NCBI GenBank assembly: GCA_963700735.1 | Contig: CAVOYR010000007.1 | Span: forward strand, 434,001 to 498,000 | Length of the DNA stretch: 64,000 nt | Reading direction: 5' to 3' | Source of the DNA: Anderseniella sp963700735 | GTDB lineage: Bacteria > Pseudomonadota > Alphaproteobacteria > Rhizobiales > Aestuariivirgaceae | Part shown: piece after piece, positions 25,704-33,464 of the stretch | How the letters are laid out: each line of letters opens with the position of its first letter | How positions within the stretch are numbered: the first letter of the stretch is position 1 | Position numbers and translations under genes: made by a program | The notes under the pieces: model-generated | Seen by the model: the letters and a program-made list of their open reading frames with translations, nothing else | What the model was told of the DNA's origin: nothing | Database searches by the model: none

Positions 25704-26483
25704 ATGACAGACAGCGCTGATCTCTATCCCGAGCCGGTAATCGGTTTCCTGGAGATGCTGTGGGGTACCGGCTGGCTGTCTCCCGGCGGACCGGACGAGC
25801 TGGCACGGCTTCTCGAGGGCGAAGACCTGGCCGGCCGCCACGTGCTGGACATCGGCTGTGGCGCAGGCGGCATCGATTGCCTGCTGGTATCGCAATATGG
25901 CGCAGCCCGCGTCACCGGCATCGACGTCGAGCAACCCGTGCTCGATACCGCCGCCCGCCGTGCCCGCGATGCCGGTGTGGCTGACAAGGTCGAACTGGTG
26001 CTGGTCAGCCCCGGCCCGCTGCCCTTCGCCGATGCCTCGTTCGACGTGGTTTTTTCCAAGGACTCGATCGTGCACATTCCCGACAAGCCGGCACTGGCGC
26101 GCGAGGTGTACCGGGTGCTGAAGCCCGGTGGCGTGTTCGTCGCCTCCGACTGGCTGACGTCCCATGACGGTGAGCCGTCGGCGGCCATGAAGGCTTATCT
26201 TGCGTCCGAAGATCTTGATTTCGGCATGGCATCGCCGGATACCTACGAGGCAGCACTTGCAGGCGCAGGCTTTGGGCAAATCCGGCTGAGCAACCGCAAC
26301 CCGTGGTATCGCGAACAGGCACGGCGCGAACTCGACCGGCTCAAGGGAGACCTGTACGACCGGGCGGTAAGCGAGCTGGGGCGGGAACTTGTTGACCACA
26401 ATATCCAGACCTGGGGCCTGATGATCACCGTCCTCGACAGTGGCGAGCATTGCCCGCACCACGTGCGCGCAACGCGGCCCTGA
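25704..26483 (+). CDS. Class I SAM-dependent methyltransferase
   Basis: Cytoplasmic methyltransferase of 259 residues from ATG 25704 (GAGG 6 bp upstream). Motif I is VLDIGCGAGGIDCLL, the acidic motif II is VTGIDVEQPV, and the post-I region FDVVFSKDSIVHIPDKPAL is followed by RVLKPGGVFVASDW. The pattern resembles phosphoethanolamine/sarcosine-type N-methyltransferases, but the substrate is not certain. The following gene is a TetR regulator with a BetI-like helix-turn-helix, in keeping with a quaternary-amine connection (inference). Confidence 0.82.
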   Translation: MTDSADLYPEPVIGFLEMLWGTGWLSPGGPDELARLLEGEDLAGRHVLDIGCGAGGIDCLLVSQYGAARVTGIDVEQPVLDTAARRARDAGVADKVELVLVSPGPLPFADASFDVVFSKDSIVHIPDKPALAREVYRVLKPGGVFVASDWLTSHDGEPSAAMKAYLASEDLDFGMASPDTYEAALAGAGFGQIRLSNRNPWYREQARRELDRLKGDLYDRAVSELGRELVDHNIQTWGLMITVLDSGEHCPHHVRATRP

Positions 26484-26504
26484 CAGTAACGGACCGGATG
26501 CATC

Positions 26505-27152
26505 GTGCCCAATGACCCCACCCACACGCCGCGCAAGGCCTCTCGCGATGTTCGCCGCCGCCAGCTGATCGACGCCACTATCGATGCGCTTGCCGAGCGC
26601 GGCTACGCCAGTCTCACCATCGGCGACGTGGCCCGCCGGGCAGGCCTGTCCATGGGCATCGTGAACTTTCATTTCTCGTCGAAGGAAACCCTTCTCGCCG
26701 AGACATTGCGTTATCTGGCGAAACTGTACCGCGAGAACTGGATGTCTGCGGTCGAGGCCGCCGGAGACGATCCGGCAGCGCGGTTGTACGCCATGACGGC
26801 AGCCGACTTCACCGAGGCGATGTGCGAGCCGCGGATGCTCCAGGCATGGGTCAGCTTCTGGGCCGAAGCCCAGTCGCGCCCGGCCTATGACAGCATCTAC
26901 GGAGACGAGGAAGCGGAATACCTGGGCTCGCTGGAAGGCATGTGCGGTGAACTTGCCCGCCATGGATCCTACGCGCGCCCCGGCAGCATTGCAGCGGATG
27001 CGCGCGTCATCAACGCCCTCACCGACGGCTTGTGGGTGGCGCTTGGCCATACGCCGCCCGCGATCACCCGGCAGCAGGCGTTGCGCGCACTGCATGTGTG
27101 CCTGGCATCGTTCTATCCAGCGCATTTTGACGCGGACGGGCCGATCAATTGA
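26505..27152 (+). CDS. TetR family transcriptional regulator (BetI-like)
   Basis: Regulator of 215 residues starting at GTG 26505. The N-terminal helix-turn-helix reads DATIDALAERGYASLTIGDV, then ARRAGLSMGIVNFHFSSKET, close to BetI (choline-responsive repressor). The C-terminal ligand domain is also BetI-like (MLQAWVSFWAEAQSRPAY). It lies 21 bp after the methyltransferase gene and probably forms an operon with it. No betA, betB or betC genes are in the window, so a choline ligand is only a suggestion. Confidence 0.85.
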   Translation: MPNDPTHTPRKASRDVRRRQLIDATIDALAERGYASLTIGDVARRAGLSMGIVNFHFSSKETLLAETLRYLAKLYRENWMSAVEAAGDDPAARLYAMTAADFTEAMCEPRMLQAWVSFWAEAQSRPAYDSIYGDEEAEYLGSLEGMCGELARHGSYARPGSIAADARVINALTDGLWVALGHTPPAITRQQALRALHVCLASFYPAHFDADGPIN

Positions 27153-27176
27153 CGCTAGCGCCTATTGGTTTATAAG
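27149..27176 (+). promoter_or_regulatory. Sigma-70-like promoter for gap
   Basis: TTGACG, 16 bp, TATAAG. The elements overlap the end of the TetR gene and stand about 70 bp upstream of the gap start, which has its own GGAG ribosome site. Seen in sequence; activity is inferred. Confidence 0.5.
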
Positions 27177-27247
27177 ACCGGCGGACAATCCTCACTCACA
27201 CCTGCAAGGGCGCCAACGATGCGCCCGTCAATCTGGAGAACGACGTC

Positions 27248-28255
27248 ATGGCGGTACGGGTCGCAATCAATGGTTTTGGTCGCATCGGGCGCAACATCCT
27301 GCGCGCCATTGCCGAGTCGGGCCGCAAGGACATCAAGGTCGTTGCGATCAACGATCTCGGGCCGGTCGAGACCAACGCGCACCTGCTGCGCTTCGACAGC
27401 GTGCATGGCCGCTTCCCCGGCGACGTGAAAGTCAAGGGCGACCAGATCAACTGCGGGTCCGGCTGGATCCGCGTCAGTGCCGAGCGTGACCCGTCGAAGC
27501 TGCCATGGCAGGCCGAAGGCGTCGATATCGCCATGGAATGCACCGGCATCTTCACCGACAAGGACAAGGCGTCAGCCCACCTGACAGCCGGCGCCAACAA
27601 GGTGCTGGTGTCCGCCCCGGCAACCGGCGCCGACCTGACCGTCGTTTATGGCGTCAACCATGACCAGCTGACGAAGGATCACAAGGTCGTCTCCAACGCC
27701 TCGTGCACCACCAACGCACTGGCGCCTGTGGCCATGGTGCTGAACAATGCGTTCGGCATCGAGCATGGCTTCATGACGACGATCCACGCCTATACCGGCG
27801 ACCAGCCGACGCTCGACACGATGCACAAGGATCTCTATCGCGGCCGTGCTGCCGCCATGTCGATGATCCCGACCTCGACCGGTGCCGCGAAGGCCGTTGG
27901 CCTGGTGCTGCCGGAACTGAACGGCAAGCTCGATGGCGTGTCGATCCGCGTGCCCACCCCGAACGTGTCGGTCATCGACCTGAAATGCGTGATGTCGAAG
28001 TCCGTCACCGTCGAGCAGGTCAACAAGGCAATCATCAAGGCCGCCAAGGGCGAGCTGAAGGGCATTCTCAATGTCACCGACCAGCCCAACGTCTCGATCG
28101 ACTTCAACCATGATGCGCACTCGTCCACCTTCCACCTCGACCAGACCAAGGTCATGGAAGGCACGCTGCTGCGCGTGATGAGCTGGTATGACAACGAGTG
28201 GGGCTTCTCCAACCGCATGTCAGACACGGCCATCGCCATGTCCAGGGCCAAGTAG
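27248..28255 (+). CDS. gap: Glyceraldehyde-3-phosphate dehydrogenase, type I
   Basis: NAD(P)-dependent enzyme of glycolysis, gluconeogenesis and the Calvin cycle, 335 residues. The N-terminal Rossmann fold starts VRVAINGFGRIGRNILR, and the active-site Cys is in SNASCTTNALAP. Also seen are THIHAYTGDQ-type (TIHAYTGDQPTLD) and MSWYDNEWGFSNRM blocks. The 8-residue spacing and the stop directly followed by rpe suggest co-transcription with the pentose-phosphate epimerase. Either a glycolytic or a Calvin-cycle role is possible; no Rubisco genes are visible. Confidence 0.96.
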   Translation: MAVRVAINGFGRIGRNILRAIAESGRKDIKVVAINDLGPVETNAHLLRFDSVHGRFPGDVKVKGDQINCGSGWIRVSAERDPSKLPWQAEGVDIAMECTGIFTDKDKASAHLTAGANKVLVSAPATGADLTVVYGVNHDQLTKDHKVVSNASCTTNALAPVAMVLNNAFGIEHGFMTTIHAYTGDQPTLDTMHKDLYRGRAAAMSMIPTSTGAAKAVGLVLPELNGKLDGVSIRVPTPNVSVIDLKCVMSKSVTVEQVNKAIIKAAKGELKGILNVTDQPNVSIDFNHDAHSSTFHLDQTKVMEGTLLRVMSWYDNEWGFSNRMSDTAIAMSRAK

Positions 28256-28936
28256 GTGGCGCGCCCCATCCTCATTGCCCCGTCGATCCTGTCGGCAGAC
28301 TTTGCCCGGCTGGGCGATGAGGTGTGCGCCATTGATGCCCAGGGCGCAGACTGGATCCATGTCGACGTGATGGACGGCCACTTCGTGCCCAACATCACCA
28401 TCGGCCCGATGATCGTGAAGGCCATCCGGCCGGTCACGGAAAAGGTGCTCGACGTGCACCTGATGATCGCCCCGGCTGACCCGTTCATCGAGGCGTTTGC
28501 CGAGGCCGGGTCCGACATCATCACGGTCCATGCCGAGGCAGGACCCCACCTTGACCGCACGCTGCAGCTGATTCGTTCGCTCGGCAAGAAGGCGGGTGTG
28601 TCGCTCAACCCGTCCACGCCGGAAACCGTGCTTGAGTACGTGCTCGACAGGCTTGACCTGATCCTTGTCATGTCGGTCAACCCGGGCTTTGGCGGGCAGG
28701 CGTTCATCCCGGAAATGACCGCAAAGATCGCCCGCATCAAGGCCATGATCGGTGACCGCGACATCCACATCGAGGTGGATGGCGGCATCAGCCCGAAGAC
28801 GGCAGGCGCCGTTGCCGCCGCAGGGGCTGATGTGCTGGTGGCCGGGTCTGCCGTCTACCAGAACAACGACCCGTCGCTTTATGGGTCGAACATCGAGGCT
28901 ATCCGGCAAGCCGCGCTGGCGGGCCGCACCAGCTGA
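28256..28936 (+). CDS. rpe: Ribulose-phosphate 3-epimerase
   Basis: Interconverts ribulose 5-phosphate and xylulose 5-phosphate; TIM barrel of 226 residues. The start is a GTG directly after the gap stop. Metal and catalytic motifs: PSILSADFARLGDE, WIHVDVMDGHFVPNITIGP, VHLMI, LVMSVNPGFGGQAF and EVDGGISPKT. It forms a two-gene unit with gap and is followed by a strong hairpin. Confidence 0.96.
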   Translation: MARPILIAPSILSADFARLGDEVCAIDAQGADWIHVDVMDGHFVPNITIGPMIVKAIRPVTEKVLDVHLMIAPADPFIEAFAEAGSDIITVHAEAGPHLDRTLQLIRSLGKKAGVSLNPSTPETVLEYVLDRLDLILVMSVNPGFGGQAFIPEMTAKIARIKAMIGDRDIHIEVDGGISPKTAGAVAAAGADVLVAGSAVYQNNDPSLYGSNIEAIRQAALAGRTS

Positions 28937-28963
28937 GTGGCTAGGCGCCGGTGACCGGACAGC

Positions 28964-28993
28964 AAAAGGGCCGCCCATTGGGCGGCCCTTCGC
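28964..28993 (+). terminator. Hairpin terminator after rpe
   Basis: AAGGGCCGCCC, loop ATT, GGGCGGCCCTT: an 11-bp perfect stem 29 bp after the rpe stop. Only two T follow the stem, so intrinsic termination may be weak or Rho-assisted. Confidence 0.7.
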
Positions 28994-29312
28994 TATCAGC
29001 AGTTGTCTCAACCTCAGCCGTGCCAGAAAACGTTATCGGAACCGGGGGAAGCCCGACAACAACCGGCAGCAGTCAGGTCATGGCAACCGCGACAGTCGTG
29101 CAACTCGACAAGGTGAAATCTGGCCCCCGAAAGACGTTAGCCCCGCTCCCAGTAGCGGCGGCAACGGGATGCACCAACAAGCACCCACGTAAGCCATTAT
29201 AGAACCGGCGGACAGTGTTGACCATAGCCAATGGTCAGTAAGCTGTTAAATTCACTCGGGCTTCCGGCTGGCTTTTGATCATTGCTGCCTGAAAAAAGGA
29301 CAGGTTTGCCAA
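28994..29312. other. Intergenic region between rpe and hisG without a recognised gene
   Basis: About 320 bp with no coding frame that looks real and no RNA gene I recognise. The only structure noted is an inverted repeat at 29219-29237. The region lies between two operons that both end towards it, so it needs no promoter, which makes its length noteworthy and a small RNA possible. Confidence 0.4.
29219..29237. repeat. Short inverted repeat in the rpe-hisG gap
   Basis: TGACCAT, 5-bp spacer, ATGGTCA: a perfect 7-bp inverted repeat. It lies between two convergent operons. It could be a weak hairpin or an operator for an unseen small transcript. Confidence 0.35.
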
Positions 29313-30011
29313 TCAGATGGCCTGTTCAAGCCGTTCGCGCAAGGTCTCGACGACGGGCCGGTCAAGCACGTCGCGCCGTGCAGCAAGCACGGCCTCGGAC
29401 TTCAGGATCAGGCCGTCATCAAGGATTTTCAGCCGGTTTGCCTTCAATGTGGACCCGGAGGTGGTGATGTCGACGATGATCTCCGCAGACCCGGCGGCGG
29501 GCGCCCCCTCGGTCGCACCGAGGCTTTCAACGACACGATAGCCGGTCAATCCGTGCTGCGCAAAAAACCGGCGCGTCAGCTCAAGATATTTTGTGGCGAC
29601 CCGCAGGCGATGGCCGTGCGTGGCGTAGATTTCGCCTGCAACCTGATCGAGATCGGCGACGGCACTCACGTCGAGCCAGCTTTCCGGCACTGCCACCACC
29701 ACGTCCGCCGGACCAAACCCCAGCCGCACCACCACGTCGGCGACCGGGTTGTCGGGGCTGATGGTTTCGCGCAGCAGATCCTCGCCGGTCACGCCAAGGT
29801 CCACGGTGCCGTCCTTCAGCGCCCTGGCGATTTCGGATGCCGACAGGAACGCCACGTCGACGCCGTTCAGGCCCTTGACCTCGCCCTGGTAGCCGCGTGC
29901 CGACCCGGTCCGCACGATGTTGTAGCCGGCGCGCGCAAACAGCGCCTCGGCGGCCTCGCGCAGGCGGCCCTTGGAGGGCAGGGCCAGGGTGAGTTTGGCG
30001 GGCGTGGTCAT
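29313..30011 (-). CDS. hisG: ATP phosphoribosyltransferase catalytic subunit, short form
   Basis: First step of histidine synthesis. The 232 residues lack the C-terminal regulatory domain, as expected for the short HisG that works with HisZ. Motifs: LALPSKGRLREAA at the N-terminus, VDVAFLSASEIARALKDGTVDLG, and the PRPP-binding stretch VDITTSGSTLKAN. Its start overlaps the hisZ stop (ATGA), forming hisS-hisZ-hisG on the minus strand. Confidence 0.95.
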   Translation of the reverse strand: MTTPAKLTLALPSKGRLREAAEALFARAGYNIVRTGSARGYQGEVKGLNGVDVAFLSASEIARALKDGTVDLGVTGEDLLRETISPDNPVADVVVRLGFGPADVVVAVPESWLDVSAVADLDQVAGEIYATHGHRLRVATKYLELTRRFFAQHGLTGYRVVESLGATEGAPAAGSAEIIVDITTSGSTLKANRLKILDDGLILKSEAVLAARRDVLDRPVVETLRERLEQAI

Positions 30012-31180
30012 GATGGCTCTCCGCGCTCGCCCAGCAAGCGGCTGGCGTGGATGGCAAGGCCGACTGCCGGCACCTGCTGGCCTGCGCCAATGTCGGCCAG
30101 CATTGTGTCATAGCGGCCACCACCGGCAATCGGCTCGCTCGAGCCGTCGGCGCGGGTGCGGTCGATCTGGAAGACGAAGCCGGTGTAGTATTCGAGGCTG
30201 CGGCCGAACACGGCGGCAAACTCCAGCTTTCGCGTATCGATGCCGGCGTCCTGCATGCTGGCAAGGCGGGCGTGGAACAGGTCCACCGCATCGGCGAACA
30301 CCTTGCCGGTGCCCGCAGTCATCACGCGCAGCGCGGCCAGTGCCTCTCCCGGCTCGCCCCGGATGGCAAGGTAGTCGTTGATCAGCGCGGCCTGCGCTTC
30401 GCTCAGCGGAGGTTCGGAGCGGTCCTTCAGCTTTTCGGCCAACCGCCCAGCCACCTGCTCGACGGAGCGGCCGGCCACCATCTGCAGGTCTTGCGCATCC
30501 AGCTGGCGCTCGACGAAGGTGACGGGGTCAAGCCCGCCTTGCTCCATCTCGTCGAGCAGCGCCGAGACCGAACTGCGGGCCTTGCGCTTGCCGGCCGAGA
30601 GCTGGTTGAGCAGGTCGCGAAACGCGCGCGGGCGCCAGAACTGCCGCTTCAGCCGGTCACGCCAGCGCTCCGGCATGTCGATTGAGTGCAGCAGCGCGTT
30701 GAACAGGCCAAGGTCGCCGATCTCGATCCGGTCGCCCTTCATGCCGCACGCATCCAGCGCGGCCAGAGTGAGCGCCAGCACCTCGGCATCGTCAGCTGCC
30801 GTATCTGTGCCGCCAACCATTTCCAGCCCGACCTGGTCGAACTCGCGCACGGGTGGCGTGCGGCCACTGCCGGGCGTGTGCCGGAAGGCCTTGCCGGCAT
30901 AGCAATAGCGCGCCGGGGCGCTGGCATCGCTCGCCTGTTCCAGGTGGTAGCGGCAGGCCGGCACGGTGAGGTCGGGCCGCAAGCACAACTCCTCGCCATC
31001 GGGCCCGGTAAACAGGTAGGTGCGCGCCCGGATGTGCTCGCCGGAGCGTTCAAGGAACACGTCCGCCGGCTGGATGATGTCGGGGTCGATGAACTCCGCG
31101 CCTGCCGCTTCAAGCACCGGCAGCATGGCTGCGTTGATCGCGTCGAGCGCGCGGCGCTGTGTGCTGGACTTGCCGGGCAT
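30008..31180 (-). CDS. hisZ: ATP phosphoribosyltransferase regulatory subunit
   Basis: HisRS-like protein without aminoacylation activity that activates short HisG. The 390 residues show class II synthetase-like blocks: FIDPDIIQPADVFLERSGEH, GEELCLRPDLTVPACRYHLE, YCYAGKAFRH and GRSLEYYTGFVFQI. The HisRS anticodon domain is absent. It lies 8 bp after hisS and overlaps hisG by 4 bp. Confidence 0.94.
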   Translation of the reverse strand: MPGKSSTQRRALDAINAAMLPVLEAAGAEFIDPDIIQPADVFLERSGEHIRARTYLFTGPDGEELCLRPDLTVPACRYHLEQASDASAPARYCYAGKAFRHTPGSGRTPPVREFDQVGLEMVGGTDTAADDAEVLALTLAALDACGMKGDRIEIGDLGLFNALLHSIDMPERWRDRLKRQFWRPRAFRDLLNQLSAGKRKARSSVSALLDEMEQGGLDPVTFVERQLDAQDLQMVAGRSVEQVAGRLAEKLKDRSEPPLSEAQAALINDYLAIRGEPGEALAALRVMTAGTGKVFADAVDLFHARLASMQDAGIDTRKLEFAAVFGRSLEYYTGFVFQIDRTRADGSSEPIAGGGRYDTMLADIGAGQQVPAVGLAIHASRLLGERGEPS

Positions 31181-31188
31181 GGGCCGGG

Positions 31189-32829
31189 TCAGCCTTCGTA
31201 CTGCGCAAGGATCTTGCGCACGTGTTGCACAAGGTCAGCCTCCGGCACCGACACCTGCGCCGGGCGCTGCTCGACCCAGTCAGCACGGTCGGTAATGTCC
31301 TTTGCTGCCTCGCGGCCTGCAATCAGGTCTTTCAGCGTCACTTCCCCGGCAGCGCGTTCATCGCCACCCTGGATCACCGCCACGGCAGACCCGCGCCGGT
31401 CGGCGTACTGGAGCTGCTTGCCGAACTGCTTCGGGTTGCCCTGATAGAGTTCTGCGCGAATGCCCGCGTTGCGCAACTGCTGCACCATGCGCTGGTAGCG
31501 GCCGAGGCTTTCCGCATCGCGGTCCATCACGCACACCACCACGGGTGCGGCTACGGACTGGGTGTCCAGCTTGCCGAGGTTCTTCAGCGCGGTCATCAGC
31601 CGCGACACACCGATGGAAAATCCGGTTGCCGGAACGGTTTGGCCAGTGAAGCGCTCGACAAGGCCGTCATAACGCCCGCCGCCTGCGACGGAGCCGAACT
31701 GCACCGTCTCGCCCTTCTCGTTGGTCACGTCGAACAGCAGCTCGCACTCGTAGACCGGGCCGGTGTAGTACTCGAGGCCACGGACGATTGCCGCAGTAAT
31801 TTCTATACGCTTCGAGCCATATCCGGCGGACTGAAAAAGACACAACATCTTTTCCAGTTCACCTACACCCTCGAGTCCTGTTTGGCTGGTGCCGACCAAT
31901 GCTCGCCACTTATGAAGGAGAGATTGCAGGTCAAGCCAATACGTGCCTTCAGGCACTCCAAGTTCTGCTGTCGGTCGAAACTGTTGCTCGTCATCAGTTG
32001 GAGGCGAGAACTCATCAGGATGTTTCCAACTTGCAACATTCAAATCATAGAAGCTCAGTTCTGCAATGTGCTTAGTCAGCCCGTACTCCTTTGGAGATGC
32101 GAACTGTAACAATGTATCAATCTGCCCGGCATCCAGCCCCGCGCCCTTGGTGAAGTCGCCGGACTCATCCTTGCGGCCTTCGCCCAGCAGCAGTGCGACC
32201 CCCTCGGGTCCGAACTTGTCCAGCTTGTCGATGGCGCGCAGCACGCCAAGCTTCTGGCCCGCGTCCGTCACGCCGATGGCTTCCATCACGCCATCCAGCA
32301 CCTTGCGGTTGTTCACCCGCACCACGTAGTCGCCGCGCGCAATGCCCAGCGCTTCCATGGTGTCGGCCATCATCATGCACATCTCGGCATCCGCCGTGAC
32401 GTTGGGCGCGCCCACCGTGTCGGCGTCGAACTGCATGAACTGGCGGAAGCGCCCCGGCCCCGGCTTTTCGTTGCGGAACACGTAGCCCGCCCGGTAGGTG
32501 CGGTAGGGCATCTGGATGTCGTTGATGTTCTGCGCCACGTGCCGCGCCAGCGGCGCGGTCAGGTCATAGCGCAGGCTCAGCCATTGCTCGTCGTCGTCCT
32601 GCAACGAGAACACGCCCTCGTTGGGCCGGTCGCTGTCGGGCAGGAACTTGCCCAGCGCATCGGTGTACTCGAACTGCGGCGTCTCGACGGGGTCGAAGCC
32701 ATAAAGCTCGTAGACCGCCTTGATCTTCGCGCACATGGCATCCACGGCGCGGATGTCACCGGCGTCGCGATCGGTAAAACCGCGTGGCAGCCGTGCCTTG
32801 GGACGGTTGGGTTTCTGCTTCTGGGCCAT
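31189..32829 (-). CDS. hisS: Histidyl-tRNA synthetase with an unusual internal segment
   Basis: Class II synthetase, 546 residues from ATG 32829. Motif 1 region: LPRGFTDRDAGDIRAVD; motif 2: GYVFRNEKPGPGRFRQFMQF; HisA motif: VRGLEYYTGPVYECELL; motif 3: GGGRYDGL and GFSIGVSRL; then the anticodon domain. It is about 50 residues longer than I expect for alphaproteobacterial HisRS. The extra part (residues about 240-343, bases about 31800-32110) is clearly lower in GC than its surroundings and includes ELSFYDLNVASWKHPDEF. The frame is intact across it, so the enzyme is likely active. Confidence 0.95.
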   Translation of the reverse strand: MAQKQKPNRPKARLPRGFTDRDAGDIRAVDAMCAKIKAVYELYGFDPVETPQFEYTDALGKFLPDSDRPNEGVFSLQDDDEQWLSLRYDLTAPLARHVAQNINDIQMPYRTYRAGYVFRNEKPGPGRFRQFMQFDADTVGAPNVTADAEMCMMMADTMEALGIARGDYVVRVNNRKVLDGVMEAIGVTDAGQKLGVLRAIDKLDKFGPEGVALLLGEGRKDESGDFTKGAGLDAGQIDTLLQFASPKEYGLTKHIAELSFYDLNVASWKHPDEFSPPTDDEQQFRPTAELGVPEGTYWLDLQSLLHKWRALVGTSQTGLEGVGELEKMLCLFQSAGYGSKRIEITAAIVRGLEYYTGPVYECELLFDVTNEKGETVQFGSVAGGGRYDGLVERFTGQTVPATGFSIGVSRLMTALKNLGKLDTQSVAAPVVVCVMDRDAESLGRYQRMVQQLRNAGIRAELYQGNPKQFGKQLQYADRRGSAVAVIQGGDERAAGEVTLKDLIAGREAAKDITDRADWVEQRPAQVSVPEADLVQHVRKILAQYEG

Positions 32830-32962
32830 GGGCAATTCTGTCTGGGGTTGAGCTGTGTCAACGGAAACGTCAGCGCGTTCTAGAGGAATGGGACGCCCCC
32901 TTCAAGGCACGATGGATCGGCAAACCTTGGCAATTGCGCCAGCTTGAGGCAAACTTGCCGGC

Positions 32963-33337
32963 ATGATGAACCAGACAAAGGAAGAAGCGGTCATTCTCGA
33001 GGCCAACGATGCGTTCTATTCGGCGTTCCGGAAGAGCGACTATCTGGCCATGGAGCAACTGTGGGCGCAGAAGTCGACCATCCGCTGCTATCACCCCGGC
33101 TGGCCCGGCATCGTGGGCCGCGAGGAAGTGCTCGACAGCTGGTATTCCATCCTGGTGCTGGGCGACACGCCCGACATTGACGTCTCGGCCCCGACCGTTA
33201 TCCGCCACGGCAGCACGGCAATGGTGTTCTGCACCGAGCACCTGGGCCAACTGTCGCTGATCGCCACCAACACTTTCGTCATGGAAGACGGCGCGTGGCG
33301 CATGGTGCATCACCAGGCGGCCCACCTGCCGTCCTGA
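32963..33337 (+). CDS. NTF2-like/SnoaL-like domain protein
   Basis: Small protein of 124 residues with the cone-like NTF2 fold pattern: EANDAFYSAFRKSDYLAMEQLW at the N-terminus, then GWPGIVGREEVLDSW, and GAWRMVHHQAAHLPS at the end. This matches the SnoaL/DUF4440 type, which includes isomerases, dehydratases and ligand-binding proteins, so no function can be given. It is divergent from hisS and about 130 bp before the ligase gene. Confidence 0.8.
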   Translation: MMNQTKEEAVILEANDAFYSAFRKSDYLAMEQLWAQKSTIRCYHPGWPGIVGREEVLDSWYSILVLGDTPDIDVSAPTVIRHGSTAMVFCTEHLGQLSLIATNTFVMEDGAWRMVHHQAAHLPS

Positions 33338-33361
33338 CCCTGCTCCGCCTTGCACTTTGCT

Positions 33362-33394
33362 GCACTATAGCGCGCTTGGCAGGCATAATAGTGC
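33362..33394. promoter_or_regulatory. Inverted repeat upstream of the benzoate-CoA-ligase-like gene, candidate operator
   Basis: GCACTAT, 19-bp spacer, ATAGTGC: perfect 7-bp arms 71 bp upstream of the ligase start. A CATAAT that could serve as a -10 element lies at the inner edge of the right arm. The cognate regulator is not in the window. Confidence 0.4.
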
Positions 33395-33464
33395 GCATTA
33401 AACAACCTTGATGACTGCAATCGCCCGCAAAGAGGCGGTATCGGTACGTCCAAGGGAGAAAACA

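Noticed and set aside
25560..27125. 521-residue minus-strand open frame
   Set aside because: It covers the methyltransferase and TetR genes in antisense; its sequence is rich in His, Gln and Arg and has no domain.
28752..29192. Open frame running from rpe into the following gap
   Set aside because: Its first half is an alternative frame of rpe, and it runs through the terminator hairpin.
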